This document shows positions 10,562 to 21,522 of a DNA stretch of 64,000 bases, piece by piece. The stretch is from Sorghum bicolor (Eukaryota > Streptophyta > Magnoliopsida > Poales > Poaceae): positions 50,975,388-51,039,387 of the forward strand of contig NC_012870.2 of assembly GCF_000003195.3 (NCBI RefSeq), in the 5' to 3' direction. The notes below the pieces were generated by a model. The model searched no databases. It was not told the DNA's origin and saw only the letters and a program-made list of their open reading frames with translations. A program made the translations under genes and the position numbers. Each line of letters starts with the position of its first letter. The first letter of the stretch is position 1.

Positions 10562-13500
10562 TCAGTCCATGGCACGATCCTCACCACCCTCGCCTCCGCC
10601 CGAGCTAGTCTCAGGAGGAAGCACCTCAGGCTCAAATAGCTTGGCCAGCCTCTCTCCAGGAGCCTCCGCGTCGTCGATCAAGGCGTGGAGCCTCTCTTCA
10701 TTCTCCGCGTCAGTCTTAGAGATGTCGGTGATGAAGCCGTGGGATACTACCTCCATGTCGTAGGAGAAGCCCGAGCAGACAACCGCCATCGCCCGCTTCA
10801 CCCCGATGTGGAGGGCAACCCGCACTCGATCTCGCAGCGTCGCACCTAAGTAGCACAGCTGGTCGACCAGTGCGTTGCCTCGAGCATCCTCCCTCGACTC
10901 GTCCATAGGCTCGACCTCCCAAGAGGTCGAGAGGTCGCTTATCACCGTCCGCACTCGACGGTTCAAAGCAACCTCAGCCTCGAGCTGAACCTTAGTATTG
11001 CGAGCCTCGGCTTGGGCGGCCAAGAGTTCGTCCTTAAGCCCTATCAATGCCAATACAAGAAGCCTTAGGAAAAACCAAGCACACCTCGAAAGAGAAAATC
11101 CGACAAAGGAAACGTACCTCGGACGCTCTCCTCCAGGGCCGTGTTCTCGCCGACTAGTCTGGTGTTGGCCCTCTCGACCTCTTTGTTGGAGCGGGCCAGC
11201 TCGGTGTTGGCAACGCGGAGATCCTCGATCACCTTGCCAGCCTGAGCAATGGCCCCACTCTTCTCCAACAGTTCTCCCTTCAGACGCTCGACGTCGTCAG
11301 AGAGACTGCGGGATCGAGCCCGCTCCGCCTCGTGGTCTTCGAGGGCTTTCTTCTTTATGTCTTCGGCGGCACCCCGGGCGACCTCACTGTCCACATACGC
11401 CACTTTCATCTTCTGGAAGGAGTCTCAGAGGGAGTCCAAGTCGGTCTTGAGAAGGCCCTTCTCCTTGTCCAGGTCTGCAATGACACTCTTGTAGGACAGG
11501 GCCTCCTCCTGGGCTTTGGACGCGGCCTCCTCGACCGTCAGAGCGCGCTCCCGCAGCAGCGTCATCTCCTCCTCCGCCTTCCTTGAGGCCTCTCGAGCCT
11601 CGACCAAGGCAGCCTCCCTCACCTTCTTCTCCTCCTCGAGCGCTATGAGGTCTTTATAGGCCTTAAGGAGCTTTTCTTGCGACTCGAGGAGTTGGTCCTT
11701 GAGGACAGGGAGCTGCTCCCAGCCGCCTCTTGTGGCGTGAATGAAGCTCGACTTGATGCGGGAGGTCTCTTTCATATCCTACGAGCCGGCGGTCGAACAG
11801 TTAGAATACAAAACCAAAAGGCTCCATGAGGATTAAAGATCGAAAAACACTTACAAAATAAGCCGGCCCGAGCCCGTTGTTGATGATGTCCGACAAGAGC
11901 CCCACCACGTGCTTCATCCAAAGGTGGAGCTCCTTGACATGTTCCCACTTCTCGGCCTCCTTCTTATCATCGAGGAAGATGTTGGGCTCGGACGGATTGG
12001 TGGAAGCCCGAATACGAATCCGATCGGGGCACCAGTTCTCCATCTCTCGATCAGCCCGCGCCTTGACGCCGCGGATAAGGTTCTCGACGGTCTCGAGGGA
12101 GCCCCCGTGGCGCAAGAACAGGTCGACGAGCCATGGGAACCGCCCGTCGTCGTCCACCATCTTCCAGGTACCGTCCTTACTCCCCGACGTCCCGATCTCG
12201 TCCTCCTCAGAGGGAAAGCGGTCCTCCCATGCCCGGCACTCCCGGAGGAACCCTGGGGCGATCCCGTCCATGCCGTAGATCGTCCTCCTGATCTCGGACT
12301 CAGGGTCGGCGGGGGTGCGCATCATGCAAGCACGTGCCACCACTCCGTCCGCTCGCCCCGACTCTGCCCGGACCGCGGCAGGCGCCCCCAGAAGGAGCCA
12401 CGCTGGGGTTGGAGGGCCGTGCACCGGCAAATCTTTCTCCTGCTCGCCGGGCTCTTGCGGTGCCGGTGGTACTGGTTGGGCCAGACCTTGAGGCGGGGGC
12501 TCGAGCGGTCTTTCCTCTTGGCCCCCCTGATGCTGCTGTTGCTGCCCCTCGAGCATTTGCTGCTGCTGTTCCTCCTGCTGCTGCTGCTGTTGCTGCTGCT
12601 GATCCTGCGGCTGCCCCGTTGCCTCGCGCTCCCGCTCCTCCTCCTCCTCTTTCTTCTTCTGCTCCTCGAGAGCGCGAAGGCCAGCGGCCAGGGAGTCCAT
12701 CCCGCGATGAGGGAAGTCGACGCTTCCACCTCCATAGGGCGGGCATCCCCTGACACCTCGTTACCGCCAGACGTGTCACTGATGGTGATGGGGTCCGCCT
12801 CGACCCCCGGTTGAGGAGGCTCGGAGGCTCCTTCTTGCCCCTGAGTTTGGGGCGCCTCGTCACGCGTCGACAGCATCGGGCTAGGCTCGGGACGAGGCGG
12901 AGCACTCTCGACGTCTGCCGGATGTCGAGAGTCGGAAGAGCCTGCAGAACAAAGAATAAAAGCCAGTCACTACAATGACCAATGCAAGAACGTCACAGGG
13001 CCAGAAGTAGGCTACAAACCTGGCTGCTTGGAGGCTGCTCCCACTTTGAGTCTCTTCACCATCGAAGGCTGAGCCTGCTCTAGCGTCCGCTTAGCCTGAG
13101 AAAAGAAAAGAACGAGCGTAAAAAGATCGGCATATGAGAAAATGCAGAGGAATGGGAAAACAAAAGTCACGACGTCGAAGAAGCTTACCCCACAAGGAGA
13201 ACAGCTCGCCTCCCGGCGCCCCGACCGGTGGACCTCGGGCCACCCCCCGTCAAAGATCCAGGCCCCTCGAGGACAGGCGCTGGCCCTGGCGCAGCAACTC
13301 CCGCTTGGCGGACACCCGGACTAGCGCTCCTGCGGCCAGCCTCTCCTTTCTCGGAGGCTGCAGCGCGACCGCGAGTCAGTGGCCCCGTCGCCTGAGGCCT
13401 AGCATGGCCGCCCCCCTAGGCACGGGGGGAGGGCGCGGCGCGACCTGACCAGTCATGGGCGCAGGAGGCGTGTCGGCTCGAGGGCGGTGGGACCCGGTCG

Positions 13501-14845
13501 GACCCTCCTTCGGAGTCTCCGTCCGGGGGACGTCGACGTCGCCTCGAGGCGGGCCCTCGAGGATCCGGTCAAGACGTGACGCCATCCCCTCGGAGTCGTC
13601 GCTGTCCTCGTCATCATCGTCGTCGTCGCTGGGGGATTCTTCCTCAGGCTCCCCCCTCTGCCTAGATTTAGCCCGACGCGCCTCTAATGCTTGGCGGTCG
13701 AGGTTCTTCTTTTTCTCCCCTTTCTTTGCAGAGTCCTTAGCAGACTTCAGCTTCTCGGCGGACTAGCGCCGTCTGTCGCGGTCGACCTCGTCCTCCTTCA
13801 CAGGGGGGCCTCGAAGACCGGACATCGATGTGTCCCTGCCAAAACAAAGGTAGGCTTAAAAAAGGATCGAGGGAAATCCAGACACCGAGCTATGTGCAAG
13901 AGAAGAACATACCAGGTCAATCGAGCCCTCGTCGGGCCTCATGGGGAAGTCGTTGACGTGCTCTGACTTGAAGTCGCCGGCGACGGCCGCCCTAACCCGG
14001 GCAGCGGTTTCGTCATCCGCCAGAGCCTCGTTAGACATCCGGCATGCCTCGAGATCCCAGGACGAAACGCCCGGCCCCATCTCGTCCATCCTCAGCGGCC
14101 GAGACATCAGTGGGAGGACCCTCCGACGATGGACGGCCGAGAGGACGAGAGCGGCGGACAGGCCCTCCAGGCGCAGCTTCTTCAGGGCGTCGAGGAGGGC
14201 GTCGAGCTGCGACTGGTGCTCTTGGACGACGCCATATGTCCAGTTGTCCGGGCGCTCCGTAATCAGACGACCGGTGTAAGCAGGGAAGAGACCGTCGTCG
14301 TTCCTCAGGTAGAACCACTGGGAGTCCCATCCGGCGTGGTTCGATGACAACCCCACTGGGATGTACTCGCGCGGCCTCTCCGTCTTCTTTGTCTTCAACA
14401 CGAGGTTGAGGCACCCGGCCCGAACGTGCTTCCTCACGCCAGTGGTTCCGGTGGGGGCGTTGAATAGCTCGCCCCTGTAGAGATGGAGCCACAGCTCCCA
14501 GTGGGCCATCAACCCAAGGTAGCCCTCACACACCGCGGCGAAGACCGCCGCGACGGTGATAGCGTTCGGGGAGAAATGCTGGAGCTCCACCCCGTAGTGG
14601 AGGCAGAGCGCCCGCATAAAGCGGCTCGGTGGAGCGCCCAGGCCGTGGCGGTGGAATTTGGCGAACGACACCACGTAGCCTTCGGGCGGCTGGGGCTCCC
14701 TGTGGCCCGCCGGCGACGCAATCCACTCTGGCGACGACAGCGAGGTGCGGCGGCGCAGGAGTCCCTCTCTCTCAAGCTCAAGCAACCGGCGCTCCGTCAT
14801 CGACGATGGGCGCCAGTCGTCGGCGGCAATGAGCCTCACAGGCAT
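10562..14845 (-). pseudogene. Antisense split gene of the Tat element (putative gypsy-type transposon family, coiled coil)
   Basis: The minus strand carries a multi-exon gene opposite to gag-pol. Exon 1 (14845 to about 13913) encodes about 311 residues with a globular part (GYVVSFAKFHRHGL, YGVELQHFSPNAI, SQWFYLRND) typical of the plant family annotated 'putative gypsy type transposon' (PF04195). A GTATGT donor follows. A Lys/Asp/Ser-rich exon lies at about 13835-13376, then a Gln-rich and acidic exon at about 12876-11840 ending at a GTAAGT donor. The last exons (11775-11425, 11409-11100, 11053-10562) are charged heptad-like coiled coil, ending at TAG/TGA near 10562. Breaks: TAG at 13765-13763 and a TGA between 11425 and 11409. 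Exact splice phases are uncertain. Function is unknown; a structural or RNA-binding role is a guess. Confidence 0.7.
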
Positions 14846-15763
14846 CTTGATTGGAAGGACGGTGGATCTGCTACCGCTCGAGGGGATGCACGCGCGCGTG
14901 AGGCAGCGAGAGAACTAAGCCAACGAAGGGAGCTAAGGCGAGAATGATGGCGTGACGCGGAAGGGAGAACGGCGGTGACGCCAAGGCACATTTATAGGCA
15001 GTAATCCACCAACGGGCAGATCCGATGAATGAGGTAACTCCCCCCATAAATGCGCCGTCTAACGGTCCTTTCCCTCCTCACAGATGGGACGCTCTAAATT
15101 CCACGCCGCCACAGTGTCGTAACGTCACCCACCTGAAAAGGCGCACCCAACGGGCAAAAAGGCGAACCGCCACAGCCTCTTCCTTCCCTTGTAAGCCAAG
15201 GGGCGTACCCGTGAAAGCCTCGAGGGGTCGCAGGCTGGCCCGCCGAAAGGGTTCGACAGCCGAACTCGAGCAACAGAGTCAGGGATCCCCAGCGAGTGAT
15301 CGAAGATCGAGGCCCGCCTCGAAGACTTGCTGGGGATGTCCAAGGTAAGGTCGAGACAGTCGAGAGGAATCCCCCGACGGGAGGCATCGAGCCGCCGGAC
15401 TCTATCGAATGAGACCAGTATCCCCGACCACGTCGACCCTGCTTTATGAGAACGCCTCCGGGCTACAGCTGACCCCCTCGAAAGGGGCACAGGTTCTCAC
15501 TTGGACTACCCGCTAGGAACTCATTTTGGGGTAGAAGACGCTCGCTCTATCGAGAGTATGTCGAAACCTCCACGTGAAACGAGCCAATCAGAACCGTCCA
15601 CCACTGGTGTCGACAGCGTTTCTGCAAATTAGGCAATATAACCCTCGTAGGAGTTAAAAAACTCCTCCAAGGGCTCGGGGGCTACCCCCGCGGGGTCGCT
15701 CGAGCGCCCCCACGGAAACTCGACCCAGGAATACAGCCTCCACTCGAGCGCCAGCGCTCAAAT
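14846..15763. other. Spacer upstream of the antisense gene, before the 3' polypurine tract
   Basis: This holds the antisense gene's probable leader and promoter, then about 750 bp of GC-rich element sequence full of TCGAG motifs. No coding frame is convincing. Confidence 0.5.
14991..14997 (-). promoter_or_regulatory. TATA box of the antisense gene
   Basis: On the minus strand the sequence reads CTATAAA, about 145 bp upstream of the antisense ATG (14845). That position fits a leader of about 115 nt. It suggests the antisense gene is transcribed from an internal promoter, not the LTR. Confidence 0.55.
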
Positions 15764-15780
15764 GGAGACTCGGGGGCTAC
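15764..15780 (+). other. Polypurine tract of the Tat element
   Basis: GGAGACTCGGGGGCTAC directly precedes the 3' LTR start. The interrupted purine tract followed by CTAC is as I recall it from rice and sorghum Tat elements. Confidence 0.65.
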
Positions 15781-16816
15781 TGTCGAGGGTATCAGTAAGG
15801 GGTACCCTCACCGATACATATAACGAGATTACCCGTACAAAGATCGAGGCCCCCAACTCGACGCTCTGGTCATACACATACGATCGACGACGACCGCAGC
15901 CTCGAAGACGGAAAAGGCGTCGAGCGAACCACTCAGGGGTCGAGTGCTGACTACCATCGAATACGGAAACAGGCTCGAGCGAATCAGGAGGCGTCGAGCG
16001 CAAGGACACTGTCCGCCGCCTGACGCGCGCACGAGAGCCGGGGCATTAAATGCGCCTGCCGCTTTCCCACCTAACACGCTGGTCACGGGAAGCGTGATAG
16101 GGAACAGGCACCCGTCCCGTCGTTCTTTTTGCAGCCTTCCCCACCAAACGACCCAGGGCGTGTCAGGACGCGGGAAACCGGGATGGAACATCTAATCAGG
16201 ACCCCCTCGAGGCAACCAAGGTCAGCGCTCCGGATATCAGGACATTGCACGGCATCTGACCCTCGACCAGACACGGTTCCTTCTTGACGACGGTTAGGGC
16301 GTCGACTGGCAACGCCGCAACCACTCCGCCGGATTTGCCGCCATATTGTACAGGCGTGCGACCGGTGAACCAGCCCAAGACGGCGTGCGGAGCGGGATAC
16401 AGGGGCACGCGTAATCATCATCAGGCTATCAAGACGGGACGGCTCGAGGCCATGCCGGTACGGAGACCTCGAGTAGGTCAGCGCGCCATGCTCCTATCGA
16501 CCCCTACTCTGACACCTATACACGTACCCTGGGTCTCACCTTGGTGCTATAAAAGGAAGGATCCGGGAATAGATAGACAACACAGAACACTACGCCCATA
16601 CGCAGTAGAACTCCCATACTTCATACCACGCTTGTATTCGCCCCTGTACAGGCACTTAGGTGCAAGATAATACAAACTTCCCTCCCCCGCTGGACGTAGG
16701 GCCTTCTCTTGCCCGAACCAGGATAAATCTTTGTGTCTTCTTGCATCACCATCTGGGAAAGGGAGAACGCATACAAATTTACTGTTGGTGTGACCCCCCG
16801 GGGGAAAACACCGACA
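15781..16816 (+). repeat. 3' LTR of the Tat element
   Basis: 1036 bp, TGTCG to CGACA, followed by the target duplication CCTGG. It is about 2.2% different from the 5' LTR by hand count, with an identical TATAAAAG box at 16548-16555. Confidence 0.93.
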
Positions 16817-16837
16817 CCTGGCCCTCTTGCTACCTCT

Positions 16838-17065
16838 GCTCGCGCTTGCGTCGGAAGTCTCGATGCGCGTCGAAACTGATGACGCATGTCGGAAGTGATG
16901 ACGTTCGTCGGAAGTCCCGACACCTGGCCCTCTTGCTACCTCTGCTCGCGCTTGTGTCAGAAGTCCTGACGTACGTCGGAACTGATGACGTGTCGGAAGT
17001 GATGACGTATGTCAGAACTGATGACGCGTCGGAACTGATGACGTATGTCAGAACTGATGACGTTG
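16838..17065 (+). promoter_or_regulatory. Array of TGACG motifs in the LTR U3 region
   Basis: About eight copies of GATGACG or CTGACG occur between roughly 16877 and 17062, spaced about 15-50 bp, each joined to GTCGGAA. Two more sit at about 2476-2513, left of the Tat insertion. TGACG is the core of plant bZIP (TGA factor, as-1 type) sites. The array lies about 120-310 bp upstream of the TATA box at 17184, where an enhancer would be. A roughly 104-bp unit starting CACCTGGCCCTCTTGC is also duplicated (16815 and 16919). Confidence 0.55.
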
Positions 17066-17183
17066 ACTGGTTTTGTGCAGACTTCTGACTAAGGTGAACA
17101 GTGTTTTTAGTGTATGTCGGTAGTCCCGAGATCCACGTCGGAACTTCCGACGTAGATCTGAACGGTTAGTTTTTAGCTTCTTT

Positions 17184-17191
17184 TATAAATA
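17184..17191 (+). promoter_or_regulatory. TATA box of the Sirevirus-type LTR
   Basis: TATAAATA, about 830 bp before the LTR end, flanked by the imperfect inverted repeat AACGGTTAG / CTAACCGTT (17161 and 17207). Confidence 0.55.
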
Positions 17192-18021
17192 GTTGTCTCC
17201 TCACTTCTAACCGTTGGCTCACTCTTCCACTTGACTAAACCTTCAGCCAAGGCACCTCTCTAGCTCCCAAAAGCTCCTCTCTTCTATCCCCTTTGCTCCT
17301 AACTTCAAATCTTGCAAGGGATTGGGTGAGAGAAGGATTCTTGGTGAGAGAAACATCAAAGCAAAGCTTGAGCACTTGATTTCTCTGTCAAGTCGGTTGG
17401 ATTTGTGTTTGTTACTCTTGGAGCAAGGCTCCTAGCCAGCTAGGCGTTGCCCGTGGAGCTTCCAACTTATGTGGTAGCCCCGGGAGGTTTGTAATCACTC
17501 AAATCATCTAGTGAAATCACCCCTCATCTCAAGAGATTGCTCTCTTGACTTGAGAACGAGGATAGGGTTGAAAGAGACCCAAAAAGCCTGTGTGGCTTCC
17601 TCAACAACGTGGACATAGGCAAGCCTTGGTGGCAAGCTGAACCACGGGATAAATACCTTGTCGCTTTGTGTTCTTGCTATTTGTGTTGCTCTCTACTTGT
17701 TTATTTGTGATTCTAGGGTTTGGTCCCGATCTACTAATTGGTGGCTCTCTAAGGTCAAGGAAGCACTTGGATAACTTCATCTTACCACTAGGAAGTGGGG
17801 TTGTAAGTTATTGGCTTCACAAAGTTCATTTAAGCACTTGTAGTTCATTTCCCGTAGGCGTCGGAACTTCTGACAGTTTGCGTTGGAACTTCTGATGACG
17901 TCGGAAGTTCCGACCTAAACTGTCACCAGTTCCGACAGTTGCTGACAAGTGACTTTGAGTTGTGTAGAAATTTTTAGATACGACTATTCACCCCCCTCTA
18001 GGCGACATCAAGGTCCTTACA

Positions 18022-20114
18022 GATAAGTAGCATGATTTGGCAATGTCGCTCCTAGAATCAAATCAATTTGATGATCTATCCCTCTCATAGGTGGCAGCCC
18101 CAGGGGTATCTTGGTCAGAAAATATCCTCATACTGCAAAACATTAGTGACAGCAGGAGGTATTGAGCTAGCAACATCATCAAGCAAAAACAAAGCTCGTT
18201 TGCAAACCATAATATAACAAATATCATCATCTGAAATTTCATCAAGGTCACTTTTGATTGCAAACATAACCGCACCCTTTAATTTAATTCCCTGATCCTT
18301 AGAATTAGATACCGACTTATCCTTTTTCGGTGGGTAAATAGAATTAGCAACTTGCTGGTTTTTAGATTTAACATCATGCAAACTAGCAACTCGCTCTTTA
18401 TCAGTTTATACAATTTGAGCCGAGGTCATAGGAACCAAAGTAATTTTCTTTCCTTTATGCACAAAAGTGTATGTATTCCTTTTACTATGGTGTATAGCAT
18501 CATTATCAAATTCCCAAGGTCGACCAAATAACAAAGAACAAGCTTCTATAGGTACTACATCGCAATCAGTAGAATTAACATAGGAACTAATGGAAAAAGA
18601 AACTATACAAGTTTGTGTTATCTTTACTTTTGCAACATCATTAAACCACTGAATATGGTATGGATGGGGATGTGGACGAGTGGTCAAGCCAAGCTTCTTG
18701 ACCAAATCTAAACTCATTAAATTATTGCAACTACCTCCATCAATGATGACACATGCTCACCGATTGTTAATAATAAAGAAAATCTAGAACAAATTATGGT
18801 GTTGCAGCTTCTCAGGTTGTTGAACTTGTGTACTAAGCACTTGTTGCATAATGATGCTCATGTAAGCTTCTGTGTCCTTGGTACCAAAGACTTCAGAATC
18901 TCCCTGAATAGCTTCTTCTTGATCATTATCTTCAGTGTCAGAGGTGTTGATGTATCCATCTTCTGTAGCAATGTATGCTCGCTGACTTGGACAATCCTTT
19001 TGCACATGTCCAAATCCATACCAGTGGTGGCACTGAATGCCAGAAGTGTGTCCCATCAAAGCAACAGAGGAGACACTCTTCAAAGGTTCCTACATAGATT
19101 TTTTTTACCCGAACTTGAAGGTCATGAGGATGGTGTTCTGGGAGCCGTAGCTACTCCAAAAGCTATTGGCTGCTTATTCACTGGTGGAGATGGCTGAAAG
19201 GAGGACGCCTTGGAGAGCCCTAAAGATGGTGCCATGTGTGGTGTGTTTTTGGTGCTGACCTTGCTCTTGTCCTACCAATCATGTCCCTGCAACTCCTTCT
19301 TTGCAAGCATAGCAAATGAAAACAACTAGTTGACAATGTTAAATTTCTTATAATCAACTGTGTCCTAAATTTCATGCCTCAAACCCAAATAAAAGTGAAC
19401 AATAGAATCCTCGGTTCCCTCCACTATGCTACAACACATCAAACCCTTCTAAAGCTCACCATAATAATCCTACATTGTCTCCCTGTTCTAAACGTATCAA
19501 TTTCTTACATGGGTCTCTATGAAAAGATGGTGGCACAAATCTATCACACGTAGCAACCTTAAGTTCTTCCCATGTACTAGGTGATGCACCCCCTTTAGCT
19601 AAACTAGTCTACCAAATGATAGCAAAATCTTTGAATTCACTAGTGACTTGTCTAACTCTATGTTGTTCAAGCACAAGGTGAGCACTAAACTTTTGCTCTA
19701 ATATCATCTCCCAATCAAGGTATCCCTCAGCATCATAATTTCCAAAAAAGAAGGTATGGTAAATTTAACCTTAGTATGAGGATCATCAGGACCACGATTA
19801 TGATTACCTTGATGGCGGTTGAAATGTCGAGCACCACCCATACCTATGTTGTTTATGTGAAGATGATGACATAATCTATTTCTCATTATCGCTGCTCAAT
19901 CAACATTACCATCGGCATCAAACACCTCATCCTCAGGCAAGTGCCGATCGGTGTTGCTGTCGTTGTTCACATCTTCATCGGGTGTTGGACGCTTTTCTAA
20001 TGCAACTATCCTATCATTTGGTGTGGATATTATTTTTTGCAATCTCTCAAGGGTGTTACTAAGCTTGAGATCAATGAGCACGTCGGTTACAGCCTTGGCA
20101 ATTGCCTCGTTCAT
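18022..20114 (-). pseudogene. Ty3/gypsy gag-protease remnant
   Basis: On the minus strand, from 20114 downward: an N-terminal gag leader (MNEAIAKAVTDVL); a gag core broken by frameshifts near 19740 and 19600 (HTKVKFTIPSF and later fragments); a CCHC-type knuckle CHHWYGFGHVQKDC near 19010-18970; and a protease active-site loop IIDGGSCNNL near 18750-18720 followed by MSLDLVKKLGL and LLFGRPWEFD. The start of the RT leader (LPPMRGIDHQIDL in a shifted frame) lies at about 18090-18050. The frame is cut at 18022 by the Sirevirus LTR. Multiple stops and frameshifts mark an old copy. Family by motif: a Tekay/Del-like gypsy element. Confidence 0.75.
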
Positions 20115-21326
20115 ATCCTTCTAAGCATTATTTATAACAGATTATAGTTGCTCTTGGTTTACGCACTTCGCGAAATCTTGGGGCACCTTCTCTCCTTTAC
20201 CTGCTATTGTAGATGCAAAACACAACAACAAACAATGAAAGTTATCTCTAATAATCTGACTATGCAGGTGGAGTGGTGTCTCTAAAGATCTCAGCAAAAA
20301 AACACCTTATCAAGTGCTTACCGGGTTCTTACTATCAAGACAAAGGATATATATATATATATATGGGTGGTAGTCTGTGAATGCAGGATCAAAACTTATG
20401 CTGGCCAAAAGTAATATGTGGAGCATGCTAGGTCCAAATATATATATGGGTGATACACAATTCAAAGGCTGAAAGTAATGTTAAAATATAGTCCCAATTA
20501 CTTGTTCTCATTGCTGGCCAAACATGTTCCAAGTACTAGATGTGTGACAAGTAGAATGCAAAAATAAGTATGATGGATGATAAGAGCAATAAGAACAAAG
20601 CACAGGAGAGAACACGCTTATATAACTCGATTAGAACCTCTCTATGTGCTCTTCTAGATATTGTTCCTCTTTTGCCCCTCTGAATTTTTCTATTTTTTGG
20701 GTTGCCGTTGTTTTTTTGGGAAAATTTGACTTTTTCTTTTTATATTTTTTATTTTTCCTTGACTTAGGAGCACACAAGAAGTAAACATAAAAAATGTGAG
20801 CTCATACCAGTGAGAGACGTGACCTGTAGAAAATGAGAAGATATGCTAAAAATTGACAAAAAATGCTTCTGGAATTGAAAAGTCAATCTTCCAGACTGAT
20901 TTTGGAGAATTTAAACTTGGCAAACCTGACAAAGATAGGGATAGACGAATCCAAAAAACTTTTCTGATCAATTCTAATATATGGAACATAAAAATAGAGT
21001 TCGTATGGCAAGTTATGGCTATTTTATGAACGGATTTTGAACTAGAGGGAATAATATGCACAAAAAGGGTTGTGGCGGCTAGGGTTTTATGGAAACAATG
21101 GAAAAAGTACACGGACTGGACCCTAACACAAACTAACTAGTAGCAGAACCTTGACCGGGACACAAACTCAACACTACGAAATCTGAAAAATAATTATGCA
21201 AAAGGCTAAACGTGGTTCTGCGATGGGGTAACCTAACACTAATTTTTTTTGTCTTTTCAATGGACTCTAGAACGATGGTGAAAATAATAAACTATGACAA
21301 GGGTGAACCTGACGGTGCAACCTAAA
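20115..21326 (-). mobile_element. 5' leader of the gypsy element
   Basis: Non-coding leader between the primer site and gag of the minus-strand gypsy element. It contains a (TA)n run at about 20350-20364 and T-rich stretches. A roughly 88-codon minus frame at 20846-21112 has no recognisable motif. Confidence 0.5.
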
Positions 21327-21338
21327 GCTCTGATACCA
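21327..21338 (-). other. Primer binding site, initiator tRNA-Met type
   Basis: On the minus strand TGGTATCAGAGC, the standard primer site complementary to initiator tRNA-Met. It fixes the orientation of the gypsy element and places its 5' LTR at about 21343 and above. Confidence 0.75.
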
Positions 21339-21342
21339 CTTG

Positions 21343-21522
21343 GTGCAAACTAGGATTCCTTATCTTTCGAGAGGTTCTGGTAACTATTAGTAGCGCCAAG
21401 TTACAATTCGATCTGGCTTCTGAGCAACACGTTCTGAACCTCGCAATCTCAGCACCACATCTCCTTAGGTTATCAAACATTGCTCCATAGTTGACCACAC
21501 CAAGAAGATAATCCTTGAATAT
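21343..21522 (-). mobile_element. 5' LTR of the gypsy element, inner part
   Basis: LTR sequence next to the primer site, interrupted at 21522 by a solo LTR and resuming after 23173. No coding sequence. Confidence 0.5.

Larger units (their letters stand above)
2526..16816 (+). mobile_element. Tat-lineage Ty3/gypsy retrotransposon, complete, non-functional
   Basis: This complete 14.3-kb element is flanked by the perfect 5-bp duplication CCTGG (2521-2525 and 16817-16821). Order: 5' LTR, tRNA primer site, gag, protease, RT, RNase H, a second (archaeal-type) RNase H, integrase, a non-coding gap, an antisense split gene, polypurine tract, 3' LTR. The second RNase H and the antisense gene place it in the Tat group of non-chromoviral gypsy elements. 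By hand alignment the LTRs differ at about 23 of 1036 positions (about 18 transitions) plus a couple of 1-bp gaps, so the insertion is fairly recent. It sits inside the LTR of a Sirevirus-type element. Confidence 0.92.
16822..18021 (+). mobile_element. Sirevirus-type 3' LTR, right part
   Basis: This continues the LTR begun at 1664 after the Tat insertion. It contains the TGACG repeat array, a TATA box at 17184-17191, and the typical Sirevirus end TTCACCCCCCTCTAGGCGAC before the final TTACA at 18021. The following bases belong to a minus-strand gypsy element that was the insertion target. Confidence 0.75.

Noticed and set aside
12300..12905. 201- and 184-codon minus frames and a 301-codon plus frame near 12 kb
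   Set aside because: Shadows of the Gln-rich exon of the antisense gene. Repeated CAG/CTG codons keep several frames open.
16838..17065. Possible CRISPR-like array
   Set aside because: Units are short and variable with no regular spacers, and the context is a plant LTR.
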